The notes under the pieces: generated by a model
Told to the model about the DNA's origin: nothing
The model's database searches: none
Seen by the model: the letters and a program-made list of their open reading frames with translations, nothing else
Part shown: positions 43,947-51,806 of the stretch, piece by piece
Layout: every line of letters starts with the position of its first letter
Position numbering within the stretch: position 1 is the stretch's first letter
Translations under genes and position numbers: made by a program
NCBI RefSeq assembly: GCF_000422725.1
Contig: NZ_KE383911.1
Span: forward strand, 124,001-188,000
Source: Flavobacterium subsaxonicum WB 4.1-42 = DSM 21790
Lineage (GTDB): Bacteria; Bacteroidota; Bacteroidia; Flavobacteriales; Flavobacteriaceae
Reading direction: 5' to 3'
Length of the DNA: 64,000 nucleotides

Positions 43947-44555
43947 ATGAGAATCATTATTCTATTGCTATTACTTATTTCAGGTTTTAACCTGAGATCG
44001 CAAGAGCTTACTAAAGCTACGAGAACACAGAGCACTTTATCTTTTAGCCATGTTGGCGATTCCATCATAAAGTTAATCAATCCTCAAAATTCGGTAATTA
44101 TTAAAACTCCGGAAAATTACCGCGAATTTTACATCACTAAAGTCGACAATAATTATAGCGGATATCTTATTAAAAATTTGGAGAATGATATGTTGCCAAA
44201 AATTGAAAGCACACAACCTATGCTCACAGAAATCTTTACTTTTGACGCTGATGTAATCTACCAAAATCTTTTAAAAAAGAACCTGAACTACATTATACAA
44301 CTTACAGAAGATGAAATTCAGAAAAAAAACGATAAGGCAAAACAAAAAAGTAAAAAGCACTATCTAAGTTACAGCCTTCCAAAGGCATCTCACGATGCTA
44401 TGGTAACCATCATCATAAATGGACCACAATCCAAATCAGCCACCTATAGATGGGTATTGATAGATGCGGAGGATTTACATCATGTATCTGCATTAAAAAT
44501 CTTTTACGACGTACAACAATATTTGGCTGTTACTTTTAAAGAAGCATATAAATAG
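43947..44555 (+). CDS. Secreted protein of unknown function
   Basis: 202 residues from ATG at 43947; this start gives a clean signal peptide (IIILLLLLISGFNLRSQ). The mature part is rich in Lys, Asn and Ile, with LKNLENDMLPKIESTQ and KKHYLSYSLPKASHDAMVT. No family recognised. It appears to be the first gene of a three-gene unit (6 bp to the next, then a 4-bp overlap), which includes a phosphatase-like protein. The AT content is higher than in the flanking GH16 gene. Confidence 0.65.
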   Translation: MRIIILLLLLISGFNLRSQELTKATRTQSTLSFSHVGDSIIKLINPQNSVIIKTPENYREFYITKVDNNYSGYLIKNLENDMLPKIESTQPMLTEIFTFDADVIYQNLLKKNLNYIIQLTEDEIQKKNDKAKQKSKKHYLSYSLPKASHDAMVTIIINGPQSKSATYRWVLIDAEDLHHVSALKIFYDVQQYLAVTFKEAYK

Positions 44556-44561
44556 ACTTAG

Positions 44562-44849
44562 ATGAACAGCGACAACCAATTACTTATTTTAGTATTCGTT
44601 ATTTTTTGGGCAACTTTGTTTTGGCTCGTATCAAAAAGTAAAAATAAAAAAGTGGTGCTGTTTATAAATGGGGGTGCTAATTTGGTTTACACCTCTTACT
44701 TTGTGTATGGGCTTATTTATCAGTCAGACGGTGGCGGTTCTATAATGTACTGGTTCTATATACTACTTTTTAATATAGTACACTGGTTTATACTCTTTGC
44801 AATTGCCTCCTACTTATACATCGCATCTTCAAAAAATAAGAATACATGA
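44562..44849 (+). CDS. Small membrane protein of unknown function
   Basis: 95 residues with three hydrophobic helices (about 7-25, 30-52, 60-88). No family recognised. It starts 6 bp after the upstream gene and its stop overlaps the next start in ATGA, so it belongs to the same operon as the phosphatase-like gene. Confidence 0.65.
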   Translation: MNSDNQLLILVFVIFWATLFWLVSKSKNKKVVLFINGGANLVYTSYFVYGLIYQSDGGGSIMYWFYILLFNIVHWFILFAIASYLYIASSKNKNT

Positions 44850-45184
44850 GCCGGAAAATTCTATTTGTGTGTTCGGCTAATAAGCAGCGTTCTAAAACCG
44901 GCGAAGATTATTTTAACGGCCTTTACCCCCACCTGCATTTTAAATCGTGTGGCACCAACATTAAACTGTGTGAAAAAGAAGGCACCAACCCCATTACCGA
45001 AGATCTTTTAAGCTGGGCCGATATTATTTTTGTGATGGAAAGCAGCCATTCTAAAACGGTAAAACAATACACTGCAAACAAGCACGGTGGCAAAATAGTG
45101 GTGCTCAATATACCCGATAAATTCAAATACTACCAAAAAGAACTTATTGCCGTATTGTCTCATAAAATAAAAGACTATCTGTAA
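44846..45184 (+). CDS. Low-molecular-weight protein tyrosine phosphatase-like protein
   Basis: 112 residues, shorter than canonical LMW-PTPs (about 150). The P-loop is CSANKQRSKTGE (Cys then Arg five residues later, followed by Ser), and the region IIFVMESSHSKTV matches the family. A possible general-acid Asp is in NIPDKFKYY. This variant branch with the IPDxYxY motif is widespread in bacteria, and its substrate is undefined. The start overlaps the membrane-protein gene by 4 bp. Confidence 0.82.
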   Translation: MSRKILFVCSANKQRSKTGEDYFNGLYPHLHFKSCGTNIKLCEKEGTNPITEDLLSWADIIFVMESSHSKTVKQYTANKHGGKIVVLNIPDKFKYYQKELIAVLSHKIKDYL

Positions 45185-45350
45185 CCATCCTTAAAATTAG
45201 ATAACTTATCCGATTAAACCACTCTCCTAAAAAGATTGCATTAAATCGAAATCCATAAGTAAACACGGGTTTTTCATAATCTGCTTTTTGTTAGTAATTT
45301 ATAGTTTTGGCTATAGAAATTACTGATAGAAATCTTAAAACGATACGATT

Positions 45351-46187
45351 ATGAAAAAGAAAACTCCTTTACTATTGCTTTTTATTATGGCCCCTTTATT
45401 TACCGGCTTTGCACAATGCGCTAACCCAAATAACGTATTAACGTTTACACACAACGGCAAAAGCTACGAGATTATTAAAGAGGCTAAAACCTGGGCAGAT
45501 GCTGCCGCCTGCGCTGTTGCACGCGGTGGCTACCTGGCCGAGATTGGTACCGCTTACGAACAAAACGCCATAAACATACAACTGCAGCTTGCCAATTTAA
45601 CAATGGCAGCAACTGTTGCGCCCGATGGCGGCGGAGCATCGTACGTTTGGATTGGCGGCAATGATATGGCCAGCGAAGGTGCCTGGGTATGGAACGGCAA
45701 TAACGATGCTGTTGCCAACCAGTTTTGGCAGGGCACGGCAAGCGGGCAGGCCGTAGATGGCCGTTACACCAACTGGGGCAACGAACCTGATAACTGGGGG
45801 CCAAACGGCGGGCAGGACGGCCTTGGCCTTGCCCTTACCAACTGGCCTTTGGGCACAAAAGGCAAGTGGAACGATGTAAACCTTTCAAACCAGTTGTTTT
45901 TTGTAGTAGAACATAACGGCATTCTTAGCACTAAAGACCAGGAGCTTACTACAGCAACGATGGTATATCCAAACCCTGCCGAAGATATGGTATACATACA
46001 GGGCAATACTTCTGCTTTAAGCACTATTACTTTTATAAATACTATAGGCCAGGCTATTAAAGTTTTTAGCCACAGCCAGATAACTAATAATTCGGTAAAC
46101 ATAACCACACTACTGCCGGGGGTTTACTTTATGCAAATGGATTTTGAGGGCGGCGAATCGTCTACCAAAAAAATTATAAAGAAATAG
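45351..46187 (+). CDS. Secreted C-type-lectin-like protein with T9SS sorting domain
   Basis: 278 residues with a signal peptide (about 1-23, ending TGFAQ). A C-type-lectin-like domain (about 30-190) shows KTWADAAACAVARGGYLAEI, YVWIGGNDMASEGAWVW, and TNWGNEPDNWGPNGGQD, which carries the EPDN form of the calcium/sugar-binding motif and the WND-like KWNDVN. The C-terminal ~75 residues are a type A sorting domain (VYPNPAEDMVYIQGN to STKKIIKK). It is predicted to be a surface carbohydrate-binding protein exported by the T9SS. The EPN-like motif suggests mannose-type specificity, which is inference. Confidence 0.9.
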   Translation: MKKKTPLLLLFIMAPLFTGFAQCANPNNVLTFTHNGKSYEIIKEAKTWADAAACAVARGGYLAEIGTAYEQNAINIQLQLANLTMAATVAPDGGGASYVWIGGNDMASEGAWVWNGNNDAVANQFWQGTASGQAVDGRYTNWGNEPDNWGPNGGQDGLGLALTNWPLGTKGKWNDVNLSNQLFFVVEHNGILSTKDQELTTATMVYPNPAEDMVYIQGNTSALSTITFINTIGQAIKVFSHSQITNNSVNITTLLPGVYFMQMDFEGGESSTKKIIKK

Positions 46188-46211
46188 GGTTGGGAATTTT
46201 TTTTTGTGCAG

Positions 46212-46244
46212 AAGGCAGTCGGCGAAAGTTGGCTGCCTTTTTTT
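46212..46244 (+). terminator. Terminator after the lectin-like gene
   Basis: AAGGCAGTC (46212-46220) pairs with GGCTGCCTT (46231-46239, one G-T pair), followed by a T run. Confidence 0.75.
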
Positions 46245-46304
46245 CTACCCACCGTAGTGTAATCTTTTAAGTATTTTATAACAGCAGCACCTTACATTAG
46301 CGTT

Positions 46305-46312
46305 TATCTTTG
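46305..46312 (+). promoter_or_regulatory. Promoter -7 element of the EEP hydrolase gene
   Basis: TATCTTTG followed by AG, 40 bp before the ATG at 46353. Confidence 0.5.
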
Positions 46313-46352
46313 AGGTGTTTTTTAACACGTAATTCCCCACCCACGCTACTAC

Positions 46353-47399
46353 ATGATTATTTTTACTACGTTGCTCGCTATACTGCTCTTAATTTTTACG
46401 TTGCTGCCCCTAATAAAAAACGATTATTGGGTGTTCAGGGTGTTTGATTACCCCAGGCTGCAAAAATTTACCATGTCTTGCGTGAGCTTTTTTTTGCTCA
46501 TAAACTACTTCAAACGAGATGATATTTTGCACTGGTGCCTAACTATTGCCATTGGTGCCAACATTATATACCTGGCGTATTTAATTGCGCCTTTTACCGT
46601 TTTTGGAAAAAAGCAGGTGCTGCGCGTTACAAAACACGTGGCCGACCAAAGCGTGAGCCTGATGATTGCCAACGTTTTTGAAGATAACACCAACTACAAA
46701 GGCTGCCTGGCCGAGATTAACAAAGCCAACCCCGATATTGTACTGCTATTGGAAACCAGCCACCGCTGGGATAACGAAACGGCCGAACTGAGTACTAAAT
46801 ATCCGTTTAGCGTAAAAGTACCTATAGACAACACGTACGGCATGCTACTATACTCTAAACTGGAACTGGCAGACTCTGAAATTAAGTTTTTGGTTGAAAA
46901 AGACATACCATCCATCCACACCAAAGTACTGTTAAAGAACGGGCAGCAGGTACAGCTCTACGCCGTGCACCCCACCCCGCCGGTACCCAACGAGAACCCC
47001 AGAAGTACCGAGCGCGATAAGGAGTTGCTATTGGTGGCCGACCTTGCTAAAGATAACAGCCTGCCGGTTATTGTTATTGGCGACCTTAATGATGTGGCCT
47101 GGAGCTACACTACAGAGTTGTTCCTTAAAATGAGTGGCCTGCTCGACCCGCGCCGTGGCAGGGGCTTTTTTAATTCGTTTCATGCGCACTACCCCATAAT
47201 GCGGTTTCCGTTAGACCACGCGTTTATTTCGACCGACTTTAAGCTGAAAGAAATGAGGCGTTTAAACAACTTTGATTCCGATCACTTTCCCATCTATATT
47301 AACCTTCAGTACGAAGCCAAAGCCGTACACGAGCAGGAGTCTATGGAAGCCGATGCCGATGATATAGAACTTGCCGAAGAAAAGAAAGCAAAAATTTGA
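46353..47399 (+). CDS. Membrane-anchored endonuclease/exonuclease/phosphatase-family protein
   Basis: 348 residues. Three N-terminal helices (about 2-20, 35-50, 58-80) precede an EEP domain with the full set of motifs: MIANVFEDN (Asn), VLLLETSHRW (Glu), AVHPTPP (His), VIVIGDLNDVAW (Asp/Asn), DHAFIST, and SDHFPIYI (Asp-His). It is predicted to be a metal-dependent phosphodiesterase facing the periplasm; the substrate may be a nucleic acid or a phospholipid. The C-terminal tail is acidic. The gene is alone. Confidence 0.88.
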   Translation: MIIFTTLLAILLLIFTLLPLIKNDYWVFRVFDYPRLQKFTMSCVSFFLLINYFKRDDILHWCLTIAIGANIIYLAYLIAPFTVFGKKQVLRVTKHVADQSVSLMIANVFEDNTNYKGCLAEINKANPDIVLLLETSHRWDNETAELSTKYPFSVKVPIDNTYGMLLYSKLELADSEIKFLVEKDIPSIHTKVLLKNGQQVQLYAVHPTPPVPNENPRSTERDKELLLVADLAKDNSLPVIVIGDLNDVAWSYTTELFLKMSGLLDPRRGRGFFNSFHAHYPIMRFPLDHAFISTDFKLKEMRRLNNFDSDHFPIYINLQYEAKAVHEQESMEADADDIELAEEKKAKI

Positions 47400-47501
47400 T
47401 GGTTAGATTTTTAGATTATTGGATAATTAGATGTTACGCATTAATTTCAATATGTCAAAGAACGGAAGGAAATCAGGTTACACTATTAGGAAAATTAAAG
47501 T

Positions 47502-47882
47502 TTACGGCCCGCCACGGCAATGTTGTTGCGATGTGTTGGTATTAGGCATAATCCCAAATAATTCGTCAGCCGTAAGGCTACGTTTGCGGTTTGTGAAATT
47601 GATATTTACGCCCAAAACAGAAGAGTCTTTACACAGATAACTGCGCGCAGAGGCCTTCTTTGCTATTTTTTTAGGACGTATAAGGGCAGGAATCTGCGTA
47701 AGTATAGGTTCAGAAACAGGGCTTTCAGCAGGAATTGGGTCGGCTTTAGGATGCCGGGCTCTGGCAAGCGCAACAGGGTCGCCTAAAAAATAACCGAATT
47801 TAATATAAGTTCGTTGTTTATTTTGAGGCGTGCCACCCCCGGCAATTGCTTTTTTGGGCGTTGGCTTAAAATGGTTAAACAT
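47502..47882 (-). CDS. Hypothetical basic protein
   Basis: 126 residues, Lys/Arg/Pro-rich, with HFKPTPKKAIAGGGTPQNKQ at the N terminus and no signal peptide or helix of membrane type. No family recognised. The region has no competing gene except a 69-residue plus-strand frame at 47431-47640, which is less convincing. The minus-strand frame has an ATG following an A/T-rich leader. Coding status is uncertain. Confidence 0.4.
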   Translation of the reverse strand: MFNHFKPTPKKAIAGGGTPQNKQRTYIKFGYFLGDPVALARARHPKADPIPAESPVSEPILTQIPALIRPKKIAKKASARSYLCKDSSVLGVNINFTNRKRSLTADELFGIMPNTNTSQQHCRGGP

Positions 47883-47995
47883 TTTAAAAGGTAACTAAGC
47901 AAATATGTAACGGGAAGTATTTATAGCTGCAAAATTACGCTGCTATTTTTAATGTAGTACTGAAAGGATTGTTTCAGTAAAGGGGCTGATGACTA

Positions 47996-48346
47996 CTACT
48001 TAAAATGGTGCCACCAATTTCCACCAGACTCTCTGTCTACGGTTTCCTGAGATTCAAATCCTATATAAACTTCGCCAATAGCTTCCGCCGGATATTTATG
48101 TTCAATTAGTAAATTTCGTAACCGGCTATTTAGCTCTACATTATTTTGTAAGCTTTTCTTGTCTTCATCAGCACCTATACATATCCAAAACACCAGATAC
48201 TTAGGATTTATCTCGTAAGCACCATAATGCATTACATCTACTTTACCACTAAAACTAAGCAAAGTAGTTTTCTCCATCTCAACCTTAATAGCTTCTATCT
48301 TGCCTTTAAGAGAATCCTTAGAACCGGAAATGTCGAATAATTTCAT
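47996..48346 (-). CDS. Immunity-like small protein
   Basis: 116 residues from ATG at 48346 (MKLFDISGSKDSLKGKIEA). Soluble, alpha/beta. The core SGKVDVMHYGAYEINPKYLVFW and the end GFESQETVDRESGGNWWHHF recall a widespread family of small proteins often found near polymorphic-toxin or effector loci. An upstream in-frame start 10 codons earlier is less likely. It lies 56 bp downstream of the HEAT-like gene on the same strand. No toxin gene is adjacent, so an immunity role is inferred from resemblance only. Confidence 0.65.
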   Translation of the reverse strand: MKLFDISGSKDSLKGKIEAIKVEMEKTTLLSFSGKVDVMHYGAYEINPKYLVFWICIGADEDKKSLQNNVELNSRLRNLLIEHKYPAEAIGEVYIGFESQETVDRESGGNWWHHFK

Positions 48347-48402
48347 AATTAACAATTTTGGATTGTGGAATTTCAACCTATATAATTATAATCACACAAA
48401 TT

Positions 48403-48732
48403 TTACCTCAAAAAGATCTCAATATCCTCTAAAGCATCCTTTATAGAAGATTGTAATCTTACGCTTGAAATTTTATTAAAATTTTCCATAATCTTGGCTT
48501 CATCTAAAGTTTTGTGTAGTCGGGCAATATCACCTAAACCTCGTATCGCAGCATTAGCTACCCAAAAATCAGGATGATCCGTATATTTCCAACATAAATC
48601 CTGTAGCCAGACCCAATCATCAATACCATTTACAGCCCCTACAATTGCCCTTACAATAGCATCGCTTGTACCTATACCCAATATATCTTCAACCTCTGCC
48701 TTACTCGAAAACTCCCAATTTTCGTATACCAT
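48403..48732 (-). CDS. HEAT-repeat-like small protein, possibly immunity-type
   Basis: 109 residues, all-helical. DWVWLQDLCWKYTDHPDFW and VANAAIRGLGDIARLHKTLD followed by DALEDIEIFL is the pattern of a HEAT-like family (WxQxxCL...RGxAIxCLGHxARxH...ALDDIxxFL) common as immunity or orphan proteins. It is transcribed together with the immunity-like gene downstream (56 bp gap). Its upstream side borders the large palindromic repeat region, which suggests an unstable accessory site. Confidence 0.68.
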   Translation of the reverse strand: MVYENWEFSSKAEVEDILGIGTSDAIVRAIVGAVNGIDDWVWLQDLCWKYTDHPDFWVANAAIRGLGDIARLHKTLDEAKIMENFNKISSVRLQSSIKDALEDIEIFLR

Positions 48733-48746
48733 TTACTTCTTTAGTT

Positions 48747-49385
48747 AATCTGCGCTATCGCAGCAGTTAGTATTAATTCCCTACGGGAAAATTAAAACCA
48801 GCCTTCTCTTTTTCTACCGAAATGTAATCCCTCCGGGATAAATCAAGCAATATCCCTCACTTTTGTATCAAATTATTTTCGCAATATAAGCTTAAACAAT
48901 TTGTTATAACATCAAAATTATTCCCCAATAAGAAAGCTAAACCTCTACTATATCCCGTAGGGATTACATTTCGGTAGAAAAAATTTACACGATAAGATAG
49001 ATTTCCCGTAGGGAATTAATATAGATGCGCTAAAAGTTTAAAGGCACGGATTACAAATCTGCGCTATCGCAGCAGTTAGTATTAATTCCCTACGGGAAAA
49101 TTAAAACCAAGCCTTCTCTTTTTCTACCGAAATTTAATCCCTCCGGGATAAATCAAGCAATATCCCTCACTTTTGCATCAAATTATTTTCATAAATATAA
49201 GCTTAAACAATGTATTATCGCATTGAAATTATTTCCCTAACAGGAAAGCTAAACCTCTACTATATCCCGTAGGGATTACATTTCGGTAGAAAAAATTTAC
49301 ACGATAAGATAGATTTCCCGTAGGGAATTAATATAGATGCGCTAAAAGTTTAAAGGCACGGATTACAAATCTGCGCTATCGCAGA
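48747..49385. repeat. 309/312-bp tandem duplication with nested inverted repeats
   Basis: Unit 1 is 48749-49057 (309 bp), unit 2 is 49058-49369 (312 bp), and a truncated third copy starts at 49370. Each begins TCTGCGCTATCGCAG and differs at only a few positions. Within unit 1, 48771-48790 is the perfect reverse complement of 49002-49021, and 48811-48840 is the reverse complement of 48951-48980 with one mismatch. The small palindromes CCCTACGGG, CCCTCCGGG and CCCGTAGGG recur. No gene is present. Confidence 0.93.
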
Positions 49386-49611
49386 AGACGCACATGAGTC
49401 CCGGAGGGACGGCATATCTATAGCCAAATGATTTTGAAGGTATTTTTTGAGCTTAGGAGAAGCGGCATATAAATTAACATGCCGCTTCTCCGAAGTTTAT
49501 TACGTTATAGTATGTATAGATATGTCGCTCCTCCTAATCAAGCCACGCCACAATAACCCATATAGCCTATAGCAACCTTATCTCATCATAATTCACACAA
49601 CCAATATAAAC
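49386..49611. other. Gene-free stretch with a perfect hairpin
   Basis: It continues the repeat region: GTCCCGGAGGGAC at about 49397-49409 belongs to the same palindrome type as the duplicated units. A perfect 13-bp inverted repeat follows, GGAGAAGCGGCAT (49456-49468) and ATGCCGCTTCTCC (49479-49491), with a 10-base loop and no long T run. No coding frame is supported. Confidence 0.75.
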
Positions 49612-49638
49612 AAAAAAAGCTCCCGTAATGGGAGCTTT
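49612..49638 (-). terminator. rpsT terminator
   Basis: On the minus strand AAAGCTCCC (49638-49630) pairs with GGGAGCTTT (49624-49616), followed by a T run. It lies 30 bp after the rpsT stop. Confidence 0.9.
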
Positions 49639-49667
49639 CAAATATTGTACTTCGTGTATCTCTTGGA

Positions 49668-49922
49668 TTAGTTAAGAGATGCTACGTGCCTTGTAAGTTT
49701 TGATTTAAGGTTTGAAGCCTTATTAGCGTGAATGATGTTTTTCTTAGCTAATTTATCGATCATAGAAATTACTGATGATAATTTTTCTGAAGCTTCAGAT
49801 TTAACAGTAGCCACACGTATAGCTTTAATTGCATTACGGGTAGTTTTATGTTGGTATCTGTTTAAAACCCTTTTCTTTTCGCTTGTTCTTATTCTCTTTA
49901 AAGCTGACTTGTGATTTGCCAT
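49668..49922 (-). CDS. rpsT: 30S ribosomal protein S20
   Basis: 84 residues, very basic and helical. MANHKSALKRIRTSEKKRVLN and the C-terminal IHANKASNLKSKLTRHVASL match bacterial S20, including the typical length. It binds 16S rRNA in the small subunit. It follows the two tRNA-Glu genes by 39 bp on the same strand, and is probably transcribed with them from the promoter at 50174-50203. Confidence 0.96.
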   Translation of the reverse strand: MANHKSALKRIRTSEKKRVLNRYQHKTTRNAIKAIRVATVKSEASEKLSSVISMIDKLAKKNIIHANKASNLKSKLTRHVASLN

Positions 49923-49961
49923 TTTTTCTTAACTTAAATAACTTTGTTAATGTTTTAATTG

Positions 49962-50033
49962 TAGTCCGTAGGGGAATCGAACCCCTGTTACCAGGATGAA
50001 AACCTGGCGTCCTAACCCCTAGACGAACGGACC
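49962..50033 (-). tRNA. tRNA-Glu (anticodon TTC), copy 2
   Basis: 72 nt. The anticodon arm CCAGG-TTTTCAT-CCTGG gives anticodon TTC. The acceptor arm GGTCCGT pairs with ACGGACT (first pair G-T), with discriminator A. The T arm GGGGTTCGATTCCCC is complete. CCA is not encoded. It lies 45 bp downstream of the other copy in transcription order. Confidence 0.96.
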
Positions 50034-50078
50034 GATTGCTCTTTAGCGCAGTAACCGGAATTACCATTCCTGCTTTTG

Positions 50079-50150
50079 TAGCCCGTGGGGGAATCGAACC
50101 CCCCTTACCAGGATGAAAACCTGGCGTCCTAACCGATAGACGAACGGGCC
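50079..50150 (-). tRNA. tRNA-Glu (anticodon TTC), copy 1
   Basis: 72 nt with the same anticodon arm (TTC) as copy 2. The acceptor arm is GGCCCGT pairing with ACGGGCT; the third pair is C-G instead of T-A, a compensated change. The D arm and T arm also differ slightly. CCA is not encoded. It is the first gene after the promoter at 50174-50203. Confidence 0.96.
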
Positions 50151-50173
50151 ATTTTGTTTCTCTAATGCGGATG

Positions 50174-50203
50174 CAAATATACAACTGTTTTTTACTTCTG
50201 CAA
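50174..50203 (-). promoter_or_regulatory. Complete Bacteroidota promoter of the tRNA-Glu/rpsT operon
   Basis: On the minus strand the -33 TTG (50203-50201) is followed after exactly 19 bp by TATATTTG (50181-50174). It starts about 24 bp before the first tRNA. Confidence 0.8.
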
Positions 50204-50231
50204 TAGCCCAAACAAAATTTTTTAAAAAAAA

Positions 50232-51707
50232 TTAATATGCCTTAGCAAACAGTACCCTGCCCTGGCTTGGAGCACCAGTAAATACACAGGTTCCGGCCTC
50301 TTCTACCCTGTCTAAAGCAATGCACCTAATGGTTGCTTTTGTAAGCTCTTTAATCTTTTCTTCGGTGGCTGTTGTGCCATCCCAATGGGCTGATACAAAG
50401 CCGGTTTTATTGCTTAAAACGTCTTTAAATTCTTCGAAGGTATTTACCTCTGTAATGTGCGAATTTCTAAAATCGAGCGCCTTGGTAAACAAATTTTGCT
50501 GTATTTGCTCCAGCATATCCTGTATGTAGGTAACAATATCGGCACTAATTACGGTTTCTTTGGTAAGGGTATCGCGCCTTGCCACCTCAAAAGTACCATT
50601 AGCAAGGTCGTTTGGCCCTATAGCCACACGCAAAGGCACGCCTTTAAGCTCGTATTCGTTAAATTTAAAGCCCGGTTTGTGCGTATCCCTATCATCATAC
50701 TTAACGCTTATGCCCAGCTTTCTTAAACGGGCCATTAGCTGCTTGGCTTCTACAGATATGGCATCAAACTGCTCGTCGCCTTTATAAATAGGCACAATAA
50801 CCACCTGTATTGGCGCCAGGTTTGGCGGCAGCACAAGGCCGTTATCGTCAGAGTGCGTCATTACCAGCGCACCCATCAGTCGGGTAGATACACCCCACGA
50901 GGTTGCCCAAACGTAATCCTGCTTACCCTCTTTATTAGCAAACTTAACATCGAACGCCTTGGCAAAATTCTGACCCAAAAAGTGCGATGTACCCGCCTGC
51001 AGGGCTTTACCGTCCTGCATTAGCGCCTCGATACAATAGGTTTCTACCGCACCGGCAAAACGCTCGTTCTCGGTTTTAATACCTTTTATAACCGGTATAG
51101 CCATAAAGTTCTCGGCAAACTCGGCATACACGTTCACCATTTGTTCTGCCTCGGCAATAGCCTCGGTTTGCGTGGCGTGGGCGGTGTGCCCCTCCTGCCA
51201 TAAAAACTCGGCAGTACGCAAAAACAGCCTGGTACGCATCTCCCAGCGCACTACGTTAGCCCATTGGTTAATAAGCAACGGCAGGTCGCGGTAGCTTTGT
51301 ATCCAGCCTTTATAGGTATTCCATATAATCGTTTCAGATGTTGGACGCACTATAAGCTCTTCTTCCAGTTTGGCATCCGGGTCTACCTCAATGGTCTTGC
51401 CATCGGCAGCGGTGCGCAGCCTGTAATGAGTAACCACGGCACACTCTTTAGCAAAGCCATCTACGTGGCTGGCCTCTTTGCTAAAAAAAGACTTGGGTAT
51501 AAACAGCGGAAAATAAGCATTTTGGTGGCCGGTTTCTTTAAACATCCTGTCTAATTCTGCCTGCATTTTTTCCCATATTGCGTAGCCGTACGGTTTGATA
51601 ACCATACACCCTTTAACGGCCGAATTTTCGGCTAAATCTGCTTTTACAACCAGTTCATTATACCACTTGGAATAATCTTCAGATCGCTTTGTTAAATTCT
51701 TACTCAT
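50232..51707 (-). CDS. proS: Proline--tRNA ligase
   Basis: 491 residues, the shorter archaeal/eukaryal-type ProRS (class II). Class II core motifs are seen: VVRWEMRTRLFLRTAEFLWQEG-like motif 2 region, RPTSETIIWNTYKGWIQ, and TSWGVSTRLMGALVMTHSDDNG as motif 3. An anticodon-binding domain follows (VQVVIVPIYKGDEQ-type residues at about 275 on), and the C terminus ends in aromatic Tyr (VLFAKAY). It charges tRNA-Pro in the cytoplasm. It has no editing domain, as expected for this type. The gene is divergent from the glycine-rich lipoprotein gene. Confidence 0.95.
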   Translation of the reverse strand: MSKNLTKRSEDYSKWYNELVVKADLAENSAVKGCMVIKPYGYAIWEKMQAELDRMFKETGHQNAYFPLFIPKSFFSKEASHVDGFAKECAVVTHYRLRTAADGKTIEVDPDAKLEEELIVRPTSETIIWNTYKGWIQSYRDLPLLINQWANVVRWEMRTRLFLRTAEFLWQEGHTAHATQTEAIAEAEQMVNVYAEFAENFMAIPVIKGIKTENERFAGAVETYCIEALMQDGKALQAGTSHFLGQNFAKAFDVKFANKEGKQDYVWATSWGVSTRLMGALVMTHSDDNGLVLPPNLAPIQVVIVPIYKGDEQFDAISVEAKQLMARLRKLGISVKYDDRDTHKPGFKFNEYELKGVPLRVAIGPNDLANGTFEVARRDTLTKETVISADIVTYIQDMLEQIQQNLFTKALDFRNSHITEVNTFEEFKDVLSNKTGFVSAHWDGTTATEEKIKELTKATIRCIALDRVEEAGTCVFTGAPSQGRVLFAKAY

Positions 51708-51769
51708 TGTAAATTATTGGCACAAAAATTGTTTAACTTTATTTGTATAAATAGTTTAGCAAAACTAAC

Positions 51770-51777
51770 TATTTTTG
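51770..51777 (+). promoter_or_regulatory. Promoter -7 element of the glycine-rich lipoprotein gene
   Basis: TATTTTTG fits TAnnTTTG, 29 bp before the ATG at 51807. Confidence 0.5.
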
Positions 51778-51806
51778 TATGTTGAACAATAAAAAAATGC
51801 AGAGAT

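Noticed and set aside
47431..47640. 69-residue plus-strand frame
   Set aside because: It overlaps a longer minus-strand frame, has poor composition, and follows AT-rich repeat-like DNA.
48747..49385. CRISPR-like array of repeats
   Set aside because: The repeated unit is about 310 bp with internal inverted repeats; there are no short regular repeats with unique spacers and no cas genes.
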